Origin: Megachile rotundata
Taxonomy: Eukaryota; Arthropoda; Insecta; Hymenoptera; Megachilidae
Assembly (NCBI RefSeq): GCF_050947335.1
Contig: NW_027473314.1
Coordinates: 3,348,001-3,412,000 of the forward strand
DNA length: 64,000 nucleotides
Reading direction: 5' to 3'
A program made the translations under genes and the position numbers. Positions 29,438 to 45,872 of this stretch are shown here, in pieces. Within the stretch, counting starts at the first letter, position 1. Every line of letters starts with the position of its first letter. The notes below the pieces were generated by a model. That model searched no databases. It worked only from the letters and a program-made list of their open reading frames with translations, and was not told the origin of the DNA.

Positions 29438-31159
29438 ATACAAATAAAATCATACAAATAAAATCATACAATCACAATCATACAATCACAATCATACAAT
29501 CACAGTCATACAATCACAATCATACAATCACAATCATACAATCGCAATCATACAATTGCAATGTCACAATCACTATCATACAATCACAATCATACAATCA
29601 CAATCATACAATCACAATCATATTATCACAATCACACAATCACAATCATACAATCACCATCATACAATCACAATCATACAATCACCATCATGCAGTCACA
29701 ATCATACAATCATAATCATATAATCACACTCATTAAATTGCAATCATACAATCGCAATCATACAAACACATTCATAAAATCGCAATCATACAATCGCAAT
29801 GTCACAATCACAATCATACAATCACAATCATACAAACGCAATCATACAATCACAATCATATAATCACAATTATACAATCACAATCATACAATCACAAGCA
29901 TACAATCACAATCATACAACCACAATCATACAATCACAATCATACAATCTCAATCATGCAATCACAACCATACAATCACAATCATACAATAAAAGTCATA
30001 CAATCACATTCATACAATGACAATCATACAATCACAATCATACAATCACAATCATACAATCACAGTCATACAATCACAGTCATACAATCACAATGATACA
30101 ATCACAATAATACAATCACGATCATAAAATCACAATTATACAATCACGATCATACAATCACGATCATACATTCTCAATCATACAATCACAATCATACAAT
30201 CACAATCATACAATCACAATCATACAATCACAATCATACAATCACAATCATACAATCACAATCATACAATAAAAGTCATACAATAAAAGTCATACAATCA
30301 CATTCATACAATGACAATCATACAATCACAGTCATACAATCACAATCATACAAACACAATCATACAATCACAGTCATGCAATCACAATCATACAATCGCA
30401 ATCATACAATCGCAATATCACAATCACTATCATACAATCACAATCATACAATCACAGTCATACAATCACAATCATACAATCACAATCATACAATCACAGA
30501 CAAACAATCACAATCATACAATCGCAATGTCACAATCACTATCGTACAATCACAATCATACAATCACAATCATACAATCACAATCATACAATCACAATCA
30601 TACAATCACAATCATACAATCACAATCATACAATCACGACCATACAATCACGATCATATAATCACAATCATACAATCGCAATATTACAATCGCAATCATA
30701 CAATCACAATCATACAATTAAAATCATACAATCACAATCATACAATGACAATCATACAATCACAATCATACAATCATAATCATACAATCACAATCATACA
30801 ATCACAATCATACAATCACAATCATATAATCACAGTCATACAATCGCAATATTACAGTCGCAATCATACAATCACAATCATCCAATTAAAATCATACAAT
30901 CACAATCATACAGTGACAATCATACAATCACAATCATACAATCCCAATCATACAATCACAATCATACAATCACAATCATACAATCACAATCATACAATAA
31001 AAGTCATACAATCACAATCAAACAATCACAATCATACAATCACAATCATACAATCACAATCATATAATCACAATCATACAATCACAATCATACAATCACA
31101 GTCATACAATCAAAATCATACAATCACAATGTTACAATCACAATAATACAATCACAATC

Positions 31160-31313
31160 ATAAAATCACGATCATACAATCACGATCATACAATCACGAT
31201 CATACAATCACGATCATACAATCACGATCATACAATCACGATCATACAATCACGATCATACAATCTCGATCATGCAATCACGATCATACAATCACGATCA
31301 TACAATCACGATC
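31160..31313 (+). repeat. CGATC-variant run, 11 units, signature type
   Basis: Starts with ATAAAATCACGATC and carries one ATACAATCTCGATC then one ATGCAATCACGATC near its right end. Eight runs in the window share this signature and the length of 154 bp. Confidence 0.95.
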
Positions 31314-32671
31314 ATACAATCACAATCATACAATCACAATCATACAATCACAATCATACAAATAACATCATACAAATAAAATCATACAACCACAATCATA
31401 CAATCACAATCATACAATCACAATCATACAATCGCAATCATACAATTGCAATGTCACAATCACTATCATACAATCACATTCATACAATGACAATCATACA
31501 ATCACAATCATACAATCACAATCATACAAACACAATCATACAATCACAGTCATACAATCACAATCATACAATCACAATCATACAATCACAATCATACAAT
31601 CACAGTCATACAATCGCAATCATACAATCGCAATCATACAATCGCAATGTCACAATCACTATCGTACAATCACAATCATACAATCACAATCATACAATCA
31701 CAATCATACAATCACAATCATACAATCACAATCATACAATCACAATCATACAATCACAATCATACAATCACGACCATACAATCACGATCATACAATCACA
31801 ATCATACAATCGCAATATTACAATCGCAATCATACAATCACAATCATACAATCACAGTCATACAATCACAATCATACAATCGCAATCATACAATCGCAAT
31901 GTCACAATCACTATCGTACAATCACAATCATACAATCACAATCATACAATCACAATCATACAATCACAATCATACAATCACAATCATACAATCACGACCA
32001 TACAATCACGATCATACAATCACAATCATACAATCGCAATATTACAATCGCAATCATACAATCACAATCATACAATTAAAACCATACAATCACAATCATA
32101 CAATGACAATCATACAATCACAATCATACAATCATAATCATACAATCACAATCATACAATCACAATCATACAATCACAATCATATAATCACAGTCATACA
32201 ATCGCAATATTACAATCGCAATCATACAATCACAATCATCCAATTAAAATCATACAATCACAATCATACAATGACAATCATACGATCACAATCATACAAT
32301 CACAATCATACAATCACAATCATAAAATCACAATCATACAATCACAATCATATAATCACAATCATACAATCACAATCATACAATCACAAGCATACAATCA
32401 CAATCATACAATCACAATCATAAAATCACAATCATGCAATCACAATCTTACTATCACAATCATACAATCACAGTCATACAATCACAATCATACAATCGCA
32501 ATCATACAATCGCAATGTCACAATCACTATCATACAATCACAATCAAACAATCACAATCATACAATCACAATCATACAATCACAATCATACAATCACAAT
32601 CATACAATCACAATCATTCAATCACAGTCATACAATCAAAATCATACAATCACAATGATACAATCACAATA

Positions 32672-32867
32672 ATACAATCACGATCATAAAATCACGATCA
32701 TACAATCACGATCATACAATCACGATCATACAATCACGATCATACAATCACGATCATACAATCACGATCATACAATCACGATCATACAATCACGATCATA
32801 CAATCACGATCATACAATCACGATCATACAATCACGATCATACAATCACGATCATACAATCACGATC
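32672..32867 (+). repeat. CGATC-variant run, 14 units
   Basis: The second unit is ATAAAATCACGATC and the run is followed by AACCACAATC. Counterparts in later copies have 13, 14, 14, 14 and 14 units. Confidence 0.95.
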
Positions 32868-33945
32868 ATACAACCACAATCATACAATCACAATCATATA
32901 ATCACTATCATACAAATAACATCATACAAATAAAATCATACAACCACAATCGCACAATCACAATCATACAATCACAGTCATACAATCACAGTCATACAAT
33001 CACAATCATACAATTACAATCATACAATCACAGTCATACAATCACAATCATACAATCACAATCATACAATCACAATCATACAATCACAGTCATACAATCA
33101 CAATCATACAATCGCAATCATACAATCGCAATGTCACAATCACTATCGTACAATCACAATCATACAATCACAATCATACAATCACAATCATACAATCACA
33201 ATCATACAATCACAATCATACAATCACGACCATACAATCACGATCATACAATCACAATCATACAATCGCATTATTACAATCGCAATCATACAATCACAAT
33301 CATAAAATCACAATCATGCAATCACAATCTTACTATCACAATCATACAATCACAGTCATACAATTAAAATCATACAATCACAATCATACAATGACAATCA
33401 TACAATCACAATCATACAATCACAGTCATACAATCACAATCATACAATCACAATCATACAATCACAGACAAACAATCACAATCATACAATCGCAATGTCA
33501 CAATCACTATCGTACAATCACAATCATACAATCACAATCATACAATCACAATCATACAATCACAATCATACAATCACAATCATACAATCACGACCATACA
33601 ATCACGATCATATAATCACAATCATACAATCACAATCACACAATCACAATCATACAATCACAGTCATACAATCACAGTCATACAATCACAATCATACAAT
33701 CACAATCATACAAATAACATCATACAAATAAAATCATACAATCACAATCATACAATCACAATCATACAATCGCAATCATACAATCGCAATGTCACAATCA
33801 CTATCATACAATCACAATCAAACAATCACAATCATACAATCACAATCATACAATCACAATCATACAATCACAGTCATACAATCAAAATCATACAATCACA
33901 ATGATACAATCACAATAATACCATCACAATCATAAAATCACAATC

Positions 33946-34155
33946 ATACAATCACGATCATACAATCACGATCATACAATCACGATCATACAATCACGAT
34001 CATACAATCACGATCATACAATCACGATCATACAATCACGATCATACAATCACGATCATACAATCACGATCATACAATCACGATCATACAATTACGATCA
34101 TACAATCACGATCATACAATCACGATCATACAATCACGATCATACAATCACGATC
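33946..34155 (+). repeat. CGATC-variant run, 15 units
   Basis: One unit carries AATTACGATC. The counterpart at 46965 carries the same change but has 16 units. Confidence 0.95.
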
Positions 34156-34168
34156 ATACAATAACATC
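34156..34168 (+). repeat. 13-bp short unit, type b
   Basis: ATACAATAACATC directly after the CGATC run. Confidence 0.95.
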
Positions 34169-35932
34169 ATACAAATAAAATCATACAAATAAAATCATAC
34201 AATCACAATCATACAATCACAATCATACAATCACAGTCATACAATCACAGTCATACAATCACAATCATACAATCGCAATCATACAATTGCAATGTCACAA
34301 TCACTATCATACAATCACAATCATACAATCACAATCATACAATCACAATCATATAATCACAATCACACAATCACAATCATACAATCACCATCATACAATC
34401 ACAATCATACAATCACCATCATGCAGTCACAATCATACAATCATAATCATATAATCACACTCATTAAATTGCAATCATACAATCGCAATCATACAAACAC
34501 ATTCATAAAATCGCAATCATACAATCGCAATGTCACAATCACAATCATACAATCACAATAATACAAACGCAATCATACAATCACAATCATATAATCACAA
34601 TTATACAATCACAATCATACAATCACAAGCATACAATCACAATCATACAACCACAATCATACAATCACAATCATACAATCTCAATCATGCAATCACAACC
34701 ATACAATCACAATCATACAATAAAAGTCATACAATCACATTCATACAATGACAATCATACAATCACAATCATACAATCACAATCATACAATCACAGTCAT
34801 ACAATCACAGTCATACAATCACAATGATACAATCACAATAATACAATCACGATCATAAAATCACAATTATACAATCACGATCATACAATCACGATCATAC
34901 ATTCTCAATCATACAATCACAATCATACAATCACAATCATACAATCACAATCATACAATCACAATCATACAATCACAATCATACAATCACAATCATACAA
35001 TCACAATCATACAATCACAATCATACAATCACAATCATACAATAAAAGTCATACAATAAAAGTCATACAATCACATTCATACAATGACAATCATACAATC
35101 ACAGTCATACAATCACAATCATACAAACACAATCATACAATCACAGTCATGCAATCACAATCATACAATCGCAATCATACAATCGCAATATCACAATCAC
35201 TATCATACAATCACAATCATACAATCACAGTCATACAATCACAATCATACAATCACAATCATACAATCACAGACAAACAATCACAATCATACAATCGCAA
35301 TGTCACAATCACTATCGTACAATCACAATCATACAATCACAATCATACAATCACAATCATACAATCACAATCATACAATCACAATCATACAATCACGACC
35401 ATACAATCACGATCATATAATCACAATCATACAATCGCAATATTACAATCGCAATCATACAATCACAATCATACAATTAAAATCATACAATCACAATCAT
35501 ACAATGACAATCATACAATCACAATCATACAATCATAATCATACAATCACAATCATACAATCACAATCATACAATCACAATCATATAATCACAGTCATAC
35601 AATCGCAATATTACAGTCGCAATCATACAATCGCAATCATCCAATTAAAATCATACAATCACAATCATACAGTGACAATCATACAATCACAATCATACAA
35701 TCACAATCATACAATCACAATCATACAATCACAATCATACAATCACAATCATACAATCACAATCATACAATAAAAGTCATACAATCACAATCAAACAATC
35801 ACAATCATACAATCACAATCATACAATCACAATCATATAATCACAATCATACAATCACAATCATACAATCACAGTCATACAATCAAAATCATACAATCAC
35901 AATGATACAATCACAATAATACAATCACAATC

Positions 35933-36086
35933 ATAAAATCACGATCATACAATCACGATCATACAATCACGATCATACAATCACGATCATACAATCACGA
36001 CCATACAATCACGATCATACAATCACGATCATACAATCTCGATCATGCAATCACGATCATACAATCACGATCATACAATCACGATC
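35933..36086 (+). repeat. CGATC-variant run, 11 units, signature type
   Basis: Signature TCTCGATC and ATGCAATC units are present. One unit has CGACC, which is shared with the run at 48952 and not with the other signature runs. Confidence 0.95.
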
Positions 36087-37584
36087 ATACAATCACAATC
36101 ATACAATCACAATCATACAATCACAATCATACAAATAACATCATACAAATAAAATCATACAACCACAATCATACAATCACAATCATACAATCACAGTCAT
36201 ACAATCACAGTCATACAATCACAATCTTACAATCACAATCATACAATCACAATCATACAATCACAATCATACAATCACAATCATACAATCACAATCATAC
36301 ACTCACAATCATACAATCACAATCATACAATCACAATCATACAATCACAATCATACAATCGCAATCATACAATTGCAATGTCACAATCACTATCATACAA
36401 TCACATTCATACAATGACAATCATACAATCACAATCATACAATCACAATCATACAAACACAATCATACAATCACAGTCATACAATCACAATCATACAATC
36501 ACAATCATACAATCACAATCATACAATCACAGTCATACAATCACAATCATACAATCGCAATCATACAATCGCAATGTCACAATCACTATCGTACAATCAC
36601 AATCATACAATCACAATCATACAATCACAATCATACAATCACAATCATACAATCACAATCATACAATCACAATCATACAATCACGACCATACAATCACGA
36701 TCATACAATCACAATCATACAATCGCAATATTACAATCGCAATCATACAATCACAATCATACAATCACAGTCATACAATCACAATCATACAATCGCAATC
36801 ATACAATCGCAATGTCACAATCACTATCGTACAATCACAATCATACAATCACAATCATACAATCACAATCATACAATCACAATCATACAATCACAATCAT
36901 ACAATCACGACCATACAATCACGATCATACAATCACAATCATACTATCGCAATATTACAATCGCAATCATACAATCACAATCATACAATTAAAACCATAC
37001 AATCACAATCATACAATGACAATCATACAATCACAATCATACAATCATAATCATACAATCACAATCATACAATCACAATCATCCAATTAAAATCATACAA
37101 TCACAGTCATACAATCGCAATATTACAATCGCAATCATACAATCACAATCATCCAATTAAAATCATACAATCACAATCATACAATGACAATCATACGATC
37201 ACAATCATACAATCACAATCATACAATCACAATCATAAAATCACAATCATACAATCACAATCATATAATCACAATCATACAATCACAATCATACAATCAC
37301 AAGCATACAATCACAATCATACAATCACAATCATAAAATCACAATCATGCAATCACAATCTTACTATCACAATCATACAATCACAGTCATACAATCACAA
37401 TCATACAATCGCAATCATACAATCGCAATGTCACAATCACTATCATACAATCACAATCAAACAATCACAATCATACAATCACAATCATACAATCACAATC
37501 ATACAATCACAATCATACAATCACAATCATTCAATCACAGTCATACAATCAAAATCATACAATCACAATGATACAATCACAATA

Positions 37585-37766
37585 ATACAATCACGATCAT
37601 AAAATCACGATCATACAATCACGATCATACAATCACGATCATACAATCACGATCATACAATCACGATCATACAATCACGATCATACAATCACGATCATAC
37701 AATCACGATCATACAATCACGATCATACAATCACGATCATACAATCACGATCATACAATCACGATC
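37585..37766 (+). repeat. CGATC-variant run, 13 units
   Basis: One unit shorter than its counterparts at 32672, 41617, 45677, 50604 and 53390. Confidence 0.95.
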
Positions 37767-38774
37767 ATACAACCACAATCATACAATCACAATCATATAA
37801 TCACAATCATACAAATAACATCATACAAATAAAATCATACAACCACAATCGCACAATCACAATCATACAATCACAGTCATACAATCACAGTCATACAATC
37901 ACAATCATACAATTACAATCATACAATCACAGTCATACAATCACAATCATACAATCACAATCATACAATCACAATCATACAATCACAGTCATACAATCAC
38001 AATCATACAATCGCAATCATACAATCGCAATGTCACAATCACTATCGTACAATCACAATCATACAATCACAATCATACAATCACAATCATACAATCACAA
38101 TCATACAATCACAATCATACAATCACGACCATACAATCACGATCATACAATCACAATCATACAATCGCATTATTACAATCGCAATCAAACAATCACAATC
38201 ATAAAATCACAATCATGCAATCACAATCTTACTATCACAATCATACAATCACAGTCATACAATTAAAATCATACAATCACAATCATACAATGACAATCAT
38301 ACAATCACAATCATACAATCACAGTCATACAATCACAATCATACAATCACAATCATACAATCACAGACAAACAATCACAATCATACAATCGCAATGTCAC
38401 AATCACTATCGTACAATCACAATCATACAATCACAATCATACAATCACAATCATACAATCACAATCATACAATCACAATCATACAATCACGACCATACAA
38501 TCACGATCATATAATCACAATCATACAATCGCAATATTACAATCGCAATCATACAATCACAATCATACAATTAAAATCATACACTCACAATCATACAATC
38601 ACAATCATACAATCACAATCATACAATCGCAATCATACAATCGCAATCATACGATTGCAATGTCACAATCACTATCATACAATCACATTCATACAATGAC
38701 AATCATACAATCACAATCATACAATCACAATCATACAAACACAATCATACAATCACAATAATACAATCACAATC

Positions 38775-38928
38775 ATAAAATCACGATCATACAATCACGA
38801 TCATACAATCACGATCATACAATCACGATCATACAATCACGATCATACAATCACGATCATACAATCACGATCATACAATCTCGATCATGCAATCACGATC
38901 ATACAATCACGATCATACAATCACGATC
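38775..38928 (+). repeat. CGATC-variant run, 11 units, signature type
   Basis: Signature TCTCGATC and ATGCAATC units are present. It has a twin exactly 4046 bp downstream at 42821. Confidence 0.95.
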
Positions 38929-38970
38929 ATACAATCACAATCATACAATCACAATCATACAATCACAATC

Positions 38971-39166
38971 ATACAAATAACATCATACAAATAAAATCAT
39001 ACAACCACAATCATACAATCACAATCATACAATCACAGTCATACAATCACAGTCATACAATCACAATCATACAAATAACATCATACAAATAAAATCATAC
39101 AACCACAATCATACAATCACAATCATACAATCACAGTCATACAATCACAGTCATACAATCACAATC
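38971..39166 (+). repeat. 98-bp tandem duplication (7 units x 2)
   Basis: AAATAACATC, AAATAAAATC, AACCACAATC, one canonical, two CACAGTC and one canonical unit occur twice in a row. The same doubling is at 43017, so it came before the 4046-bp duplication. Confidence 0.9.
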
Positions 39167-40118
39167 TTACAATCACGATCATACAATCACGATCATACAA
39201 TCACAATCTTACAATCACAATCATACAATCACAATCATACAATCACAATCATACAATCACAATCATACAATCACAATCATACACTCACAATCATACAATC
39301 ACAATCATACAATCACAGTCATGCAATCACAATCATACAATCGCAATCATACAATCGCAATATCACAATCACTATCATACAATCACAATCATACAATCAC
39401 AGTCATACAATCACAATCATACAATCACAATCATACAATCACAGACAAACAATCACAATCATACAATCGCAATGTCACAATCACTATCGTACAATCACAA
39501 TCATACAATCACAATCATACAATCACAATCATACAATCACAATCATACAATCACAATCATACAATCACAATCATACAATCACAATCATACAATCACGACC
39601 ATACAATCACGATCATATAATCACAATCATACAATCGCAATATTACAATCGCAATCATACAATCACAATCATACAATTAAAATCATACAATCACAATCAT
39701 ACAATGACAATCATACAATCACAATCATACAATCATAATCATACAATCACAATCATACAATCACAATCATACAATCACAATCATATAATCACAGTCATAC
39801 AATCGCAATATTACAGTCGCAATCATACAATCACAATCATCCAATTAAAATCATACAATCACAATCATACAGTGACAATCATACAATCACAATCATACAA
39901 TCCCAATCATACAATCACAATCATACAATCACAATCATACAATCACAATCATACAATAAAAGTCATACAATCACAATCAAACAATCACAATCATACAATC
40001 ACAATCATACAATCACAATCATATAATCACAATCATACAATCACAATCATACAATCACAGTCATACAATCAAAATCATACAATCACAATGTTACAATCAC
40101 AATAATACAATCACAATC

Positions 40119-40272
40119 ATAAAATCACGATCATACAATCACGATCATACAATCACGATCATACAATCACGATCATACAATCACGATCATACAATCACGA
40201 TCATACAATCACGATCATACAATCTCGATCATGCAATCACGATCATACAATCACGATCATACAATCACGATC
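40119..40272 (+). repeat. CGATC-variant run, 11 units, signature type
   Basis: Signature run that follows AATGTTAC and AATAATAC units. The context is shared with 31160 and 44165. Confidence 0.95.
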
Positions 40273-41616
40273 ATACAATCACAATCATACAATCACAATC
40301 ATACAATCACAATCATACAAATAACATCATACAAATAAAATCATACAACCACAATCATACAATCACAATCATACAATCACAATCATACAATCGCAATCAT
40401 ACAATTGCAATGTCACAATCACTATCATACAATCACATTCATACAATGACAATCATACAATCACAATCATACAATCACAATCATACAAACACAATCATAC
40501 AATCACAGTCATACAATCACAATCATACAATCACAATCATACAATCACAATCATACAATCACAGTCATACAATCGCAATCATACAATCGCAATCATACAA
40601 TCGCAATGTCACAATCACTATCGTACAATCACAATCATACAATCACAATCATACAATCACAATCATACAATCACAATCATACAATCACAATCATACAATC
40701 ACAATCATACAATCACAATCATACAATCACGACCATACAATCACGATCATACAATCACAATCATACAATCGCAATATTACAATCGCAATCATACAATCAC
40801 AATCATACAATCACAGTCATACAATCACAATCATACAATCGCAATCATACAATCGCAATGTCACAATCACTATCGTACAATCACAATCATACAATCACAA
40901 TCATACAATCACAATCATACAATCACAATCATACAATCACGACCATACAATCACGATCATACAATCACAATCATACAATCGCAATATTACAATCGCAATC
41001 ATACAATCACAATCATACAATTAAAACCATACAATCACAATCATACAATGACAATCATACAATCACAATCATACAATCATAATCATACAATCACAATCAT
41101 ACAATCACAATCATACAATCACAATCATATAATCACAGTCATACAATCGCAATATTACAATCGCAATCATACAATCACAATCATCCAATTAAAATCATAC
41201 AATCACAATCATACAATGACAATCATACGATCACAATCATACAATCACAATCATACAATCACAATCATAAAATCACAATCATACAATCACAATCATATAA
41301 TCACAATCATACAATCACAATCATACAATCACAAGCATACAATCACAATCATACAATCACAATCATAAAATCACAATCATGCAATCACAATCTTACTATC
41401 ACAATCATACAATCACAGTCATACAATCACAATCATACAATCGCAATCATACAATCGCAATGTCACAATCACTATCATACAATCACAATCAAACAATCAC
41501 AATCATACAATCACAATCATACAATCACAATCATACAATCACAATCATACAATCACAATCATTCAATCACAGTCATACAATCAAAATCATACAATCACAA
41601 TGATACAATCACAATA

Positions 41617-41812
41617 ATACAATCACGATCATAAAATCACGATCATACAATCACGATCATACAATCACGATCATACAATCACGATCATACAATCACGATC
41701 ATACAATCACGATCATACAATCACGATCATACAATCACGATCATACAATCACGATCATACAATCACGATCATACAATCACGATCATACAATCACGATCAT
41801 ACAATCACGATC
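41617..41812 (+). repeat. CGATC-variant run, 14 units
   Basis: Second unit ATAAAATCACGATC, followed by AACCACAATC. Confidence 0.95.
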
Positions 41813-42820
41813 ATACAACCACAATCATACAATCACAATCATATAATCACTATCATACAAATAACATCATACAAATAAAATCATACAACCACAATCGCAC
41901 AATCACAATCATACAATCACAGTCATACAATCACAGTCATACAATCACAATCATACAATTACAATCATACAATCACAGTCATACAATCACAATCATACAA
42001 TCACAATCATACAATCACAATCATACAATCACAGTCATACAATCACAATCATACAATCGCAATCATACAATCGCAATGTCACAATCACTATCGTACAATC
42101 ACAATCATACAATCACAATCATACAATCACAATCATACAATCACAATCATACAATCACAATCATACAATCACGACCATACAATCACGATCATACAATCAC
42201 AATCATACAATCGCATTATTACAATCGCAATCAAACAATCACAATCATAAAATCACAATCATGCAATCACAATCTTACTATCACAATCATACAATCACAG
42301 TCATACAATTAAAATCATACAATCACAATCATACAATGACAATCATACAATCACAATCATACAATCACAGTCATACAATCACAATCATACAATCACAATC
42401 ATACAATCACAGACAAACAATCACAATCATACAATCGCAATGTCACAATCACTATCGTACAATCACAATCATACAATCACAATCATACAATCACAATCAT
42501 ACAATCACAATCATACAATCACAATCATACAATCACGACCATACAATCACGATCATATAATCACAATCATACAATCGCAATATTACAATCGCAATCATAC
42601 AATCACAATCATACAATTAAAATCATACACTCACAATCATACAATCACAATCATACAATCACAATCATACAATCGCAATCATACAATCGCAATCATACGA
42701 TTGCAATGTCACAATCACTATCATACAATCACATTCATACAATGACAATCATACAATCACAATCATACAATCACAATCATACAAACACAATCATACAATC
42801 ACAATAATACAATCACAATC

Positions 42821-42974
42821 ATAAAATCACGATCATACAATCACGATCATACAATCACGATCATACAATCACGATCATACAATCACGATCATACAATCAC
42901 GATCATACAATCACGATCATACAATCTCGATCATGCAATCACGATCATACAATCACGATCATACAATCACGATC
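42821..42974 (+). repeat. CGATC-variant run, 11 units, signature type
   Basis: Twin of 38775-38928, 4046 bp downstream. Confidence 0.95.
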
Positions 42975-43016
42975 ATACAATCACAATCATACAATCACAA
43001 TCATACAATCACAATC

Positions 43017-43212
43017 ATACAAATAACATCATACAAATAAAATCATACAACCACAATCATACAATCACAATCATACAATCACAGTCATACAATCACAGTC
43101 ATACAATCACAATCATACAAATAACATCATACAAATAAAATCATACAACCACAATCATACAATCACAATCATACAATCACAGTCATACAATCACAGTCAT
43201 ACAATCACAATC
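43017..43212 (+). repeat. 98-bp tandem duplication (7 units x 2)
   Basis: Same doubling as at 38971, exactly 4046 bp downstream. Confidence 0.9.
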
Positions 43213-44164
43213 TTACAATCACGATCATACAATCACGATCATACAATCACAATCTTACAATCACAATCATACAATCACAATCATACAATCACAATCATAC
43301 AATCACAATCATACAATCACAATCATACACTCACAATCATACAATCACAATCATACAATCACAGTCATGCAATCACAATCATACAATCGCAATCATACAA
43401 TCGCAATATCACAATCACTATCATACAATCACAATCATACAATCACAGTCATACAATCACAATCATACAATCACAATCATACAATCACAGACAAACAATC
43501 ACAATCATACAATCGCAATGTCACAATCACTATCGTACAATCACAATCATACAATCACAATCATACAATCACAATCATACAATCACAATCATACAATCAC
43601 AATCATACAATCACAATCATACAATCACAATCATACAATCACGACCATACAATCACGATCATATAATCACAATCATACAATCGCAATATTACAATCGCAA
43701 TCATACAATCACAATCATACAATTAAAATCATACAATCACAATCATACAATGACAATCATACAATCACAATCATACAATCATAATCATACAATCACAATC
43801 ATACAATCACAATCATACAATCACAATCATATAATCACAGTCATACAATCGCAATATTACAGTCGCAATCATACAATCACAATCATCCAATTAAAATCAT
43901 ACAATCACAATCATACAGTGACAATCATACAATCACAATCATACAATCCCAATCATACAATCACAATCATACAATCACAATCATACAATCACAATCATAC
44001 AATAAAAGTCATACAATCACAATCAAACAATCACAATCATACAATCACAATCATACAATCACAATCATATAATCACAATCATACAATCACAATCATACAA
44101 TCACAGTCATACAATCAAAATCATACAATCACAATGTTACAATCACAATAATACAATCACAATC

Positions 44165-44318
44165 ATAAAATCACGATCATACAATCACGATCATACAATC
44201 ACGATCATACAATCACGATCATACAATCACGATCATACAATCACGATCATACAATCACGATCATACAATCTCGATCATGCAATCACGATCATACAATCAC
44301 GATCATACAATCACGATC
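44165..44318 (+). repeat. CGATC-variant run, 11 units, signature type
   Basis: Twin of 40119-40272, 4046 bp downstream. Confidence 0.95.
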
Positions 44319-45676
44319 ATACAATCACAATCATACAATCACAATCATACAATCACAATCATACAAATAACATCATACAAATAAAATCATACAACCACAA
44401 TCATACAATCACAATCATACAATCACAATCATACAATCGCAATCATACAATTGCAATGTCACAATCACTATCATACAATCACATTCATACAATGACAATC
44501 ATACAATCACAATCATACAATCACAATCATACAAACACAATCATACAATCACAGTCATACAATCACAATCATACAATCACAATCATACAATCACAATCAT
44601 ACAATCACAGTCATACAATCGCAATCATACAATCGCAATCATACAATCGCAATGTCACAATCACTATCGTACAATCACAATCATACAATCACAATCATAC
44701 AATCACAATCATACAATCACAATCATACAATCACAATCATACAATCACAATCATACAATCACAATCATACAATCACGACCATACAATCACGATCATACAA
44801 TCACAATCATACAATCGCAATATTACAATCGCAATCATACAATCACAATCATACAATCACAGTCATACAATCACAATCATACAATCGCAATCATACAATC
44901 GCAATGTCACAATCACTATCGTACAATCACAATCATACAATCACAATCATACAATCACAATCATACAATCACAATCATACAATCACAATCATACAATCAC
45001 GACCATACAATCACGATCATACAATCACAATCATACAATCGCAATATTACAATCGCAATCATACAATCACAATCATACAATTAAAACCATACAATCACAA
45101 TCATACAATGACAATCATACAATCACAATCATACAATCATAATCATACAATCACAATCATACAATCACAATCATACAATCACAATCATATAATCACAGTC
45201 ATACAATCGCAATATTACAATCGCAATCATACAATCACAATCATCCAATTAAAATCATACAATCACAATCATACAATGACAATCATACGATCACAATCAT
45301 ACAATCACAATCATACAATCACAATCATAAAATCACAATCATACAATCACAATCATATAATCACAATCATACAATCACAATCATACAATCACAAGCATAC
45401 AATCACAATCATACAATCACAATCATAAAATCACAATCATGCAATCACAATCTTACTATCACAATCATACAATCACAGTCATACAATCACAATCATACAA
45501 TCGCAATCATACAATCGCAATGTCACAATCACTATCATACAATCACAATCAAACAATCACAATCATACAATCACAATCATACAATCACAATCATACAATC
45601 ACAATCATACAATCACAATCATTCAATCACAGTCATACAATCAAAATCATACAATCACAATGATACAATCACAATA

Positions 45677-45872
45677 ATACAATCACGATCATAAAATCAC
45701 GATCATACAATCACGATCATACAATCACGATCATACAATCACGATCATACAATCACGATCATACAATCACGATCATACAATCACGATCATACAATCACGA
45801 TCATACAATCACGATCATACAATCACGATCATACAATCACGATCATACAATCACGATCATACAATCACGATC
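45677..45872 (+). repeat. CGATC-variant run, 14 units
   Basis: Second unit ATAAAATCACGATC, followed by AACCACAATC. Confidence 0.95.

Larger units (their letters stand above)
29050..31450 (+). repeat. Higher-order repeat, copy 0 (partial)
   Basis: First recognisable part of the 29-54 kb higher-order array. It matches about 33.79-36.38 kb (offset 4731 bp at 29561/34292, 4773 bp at 30311/35084) and 46.82-49.40 kb. Landmarks are an AATAATACCATCAC unit near 29170, the long CGATC run, the CAATTGCAATG cassette at 29553, a CAATTCTC-like ACATTCTC unit near 30170 and doubled AATAAAAGTC near 30270. Confidence 0.82.
31451..36377 (+). repeat. Higher-order repeat, copy 1 (4927 bp)
   Basis: Measured from the CAATTGCAATG cassette followed by CACATTC and AATGAC units to the next such point. 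The variant order matches copy 4 (44456-49396) at offsets of 13005 to 13033 bp, which step by one unit near 33.0 kb (a second AATTACAATC unit in copy 4) and inside the run at 33946. Long stretches of several hundred bases look identical between the two. Confidence 0.88.
36378..40409 (+). repeat. Higher-order repeat, copy 2 (4032 bp)
   Basis: The left part to about 38580 matches copy 5 (offset 13019-13033 bp). The right part from 38215 matches copy 3 exactly 4046 bp downstream. It contains an extra CAATTGCAATG-like cassette at 38660 (preceded by ACGATTGC) that is also present in copy 3 at 42706. Confidence 0.88.
40410..44455 (+). repeat. Higher-order repeat, copy 3 (4046 bp)
   Basis: 4046 bp is 289 units. 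Landmarks at 38030, 38215, 38394, 38660, 39321, 39472, 39704 and 40410 recur exactly 4046 bp later, so the span from about 38.0 to 44.5 kb is a clean tandem duplication. Between 40606 and 41379 it lacks one unit relative to copy 4. Confidence 0.92.
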
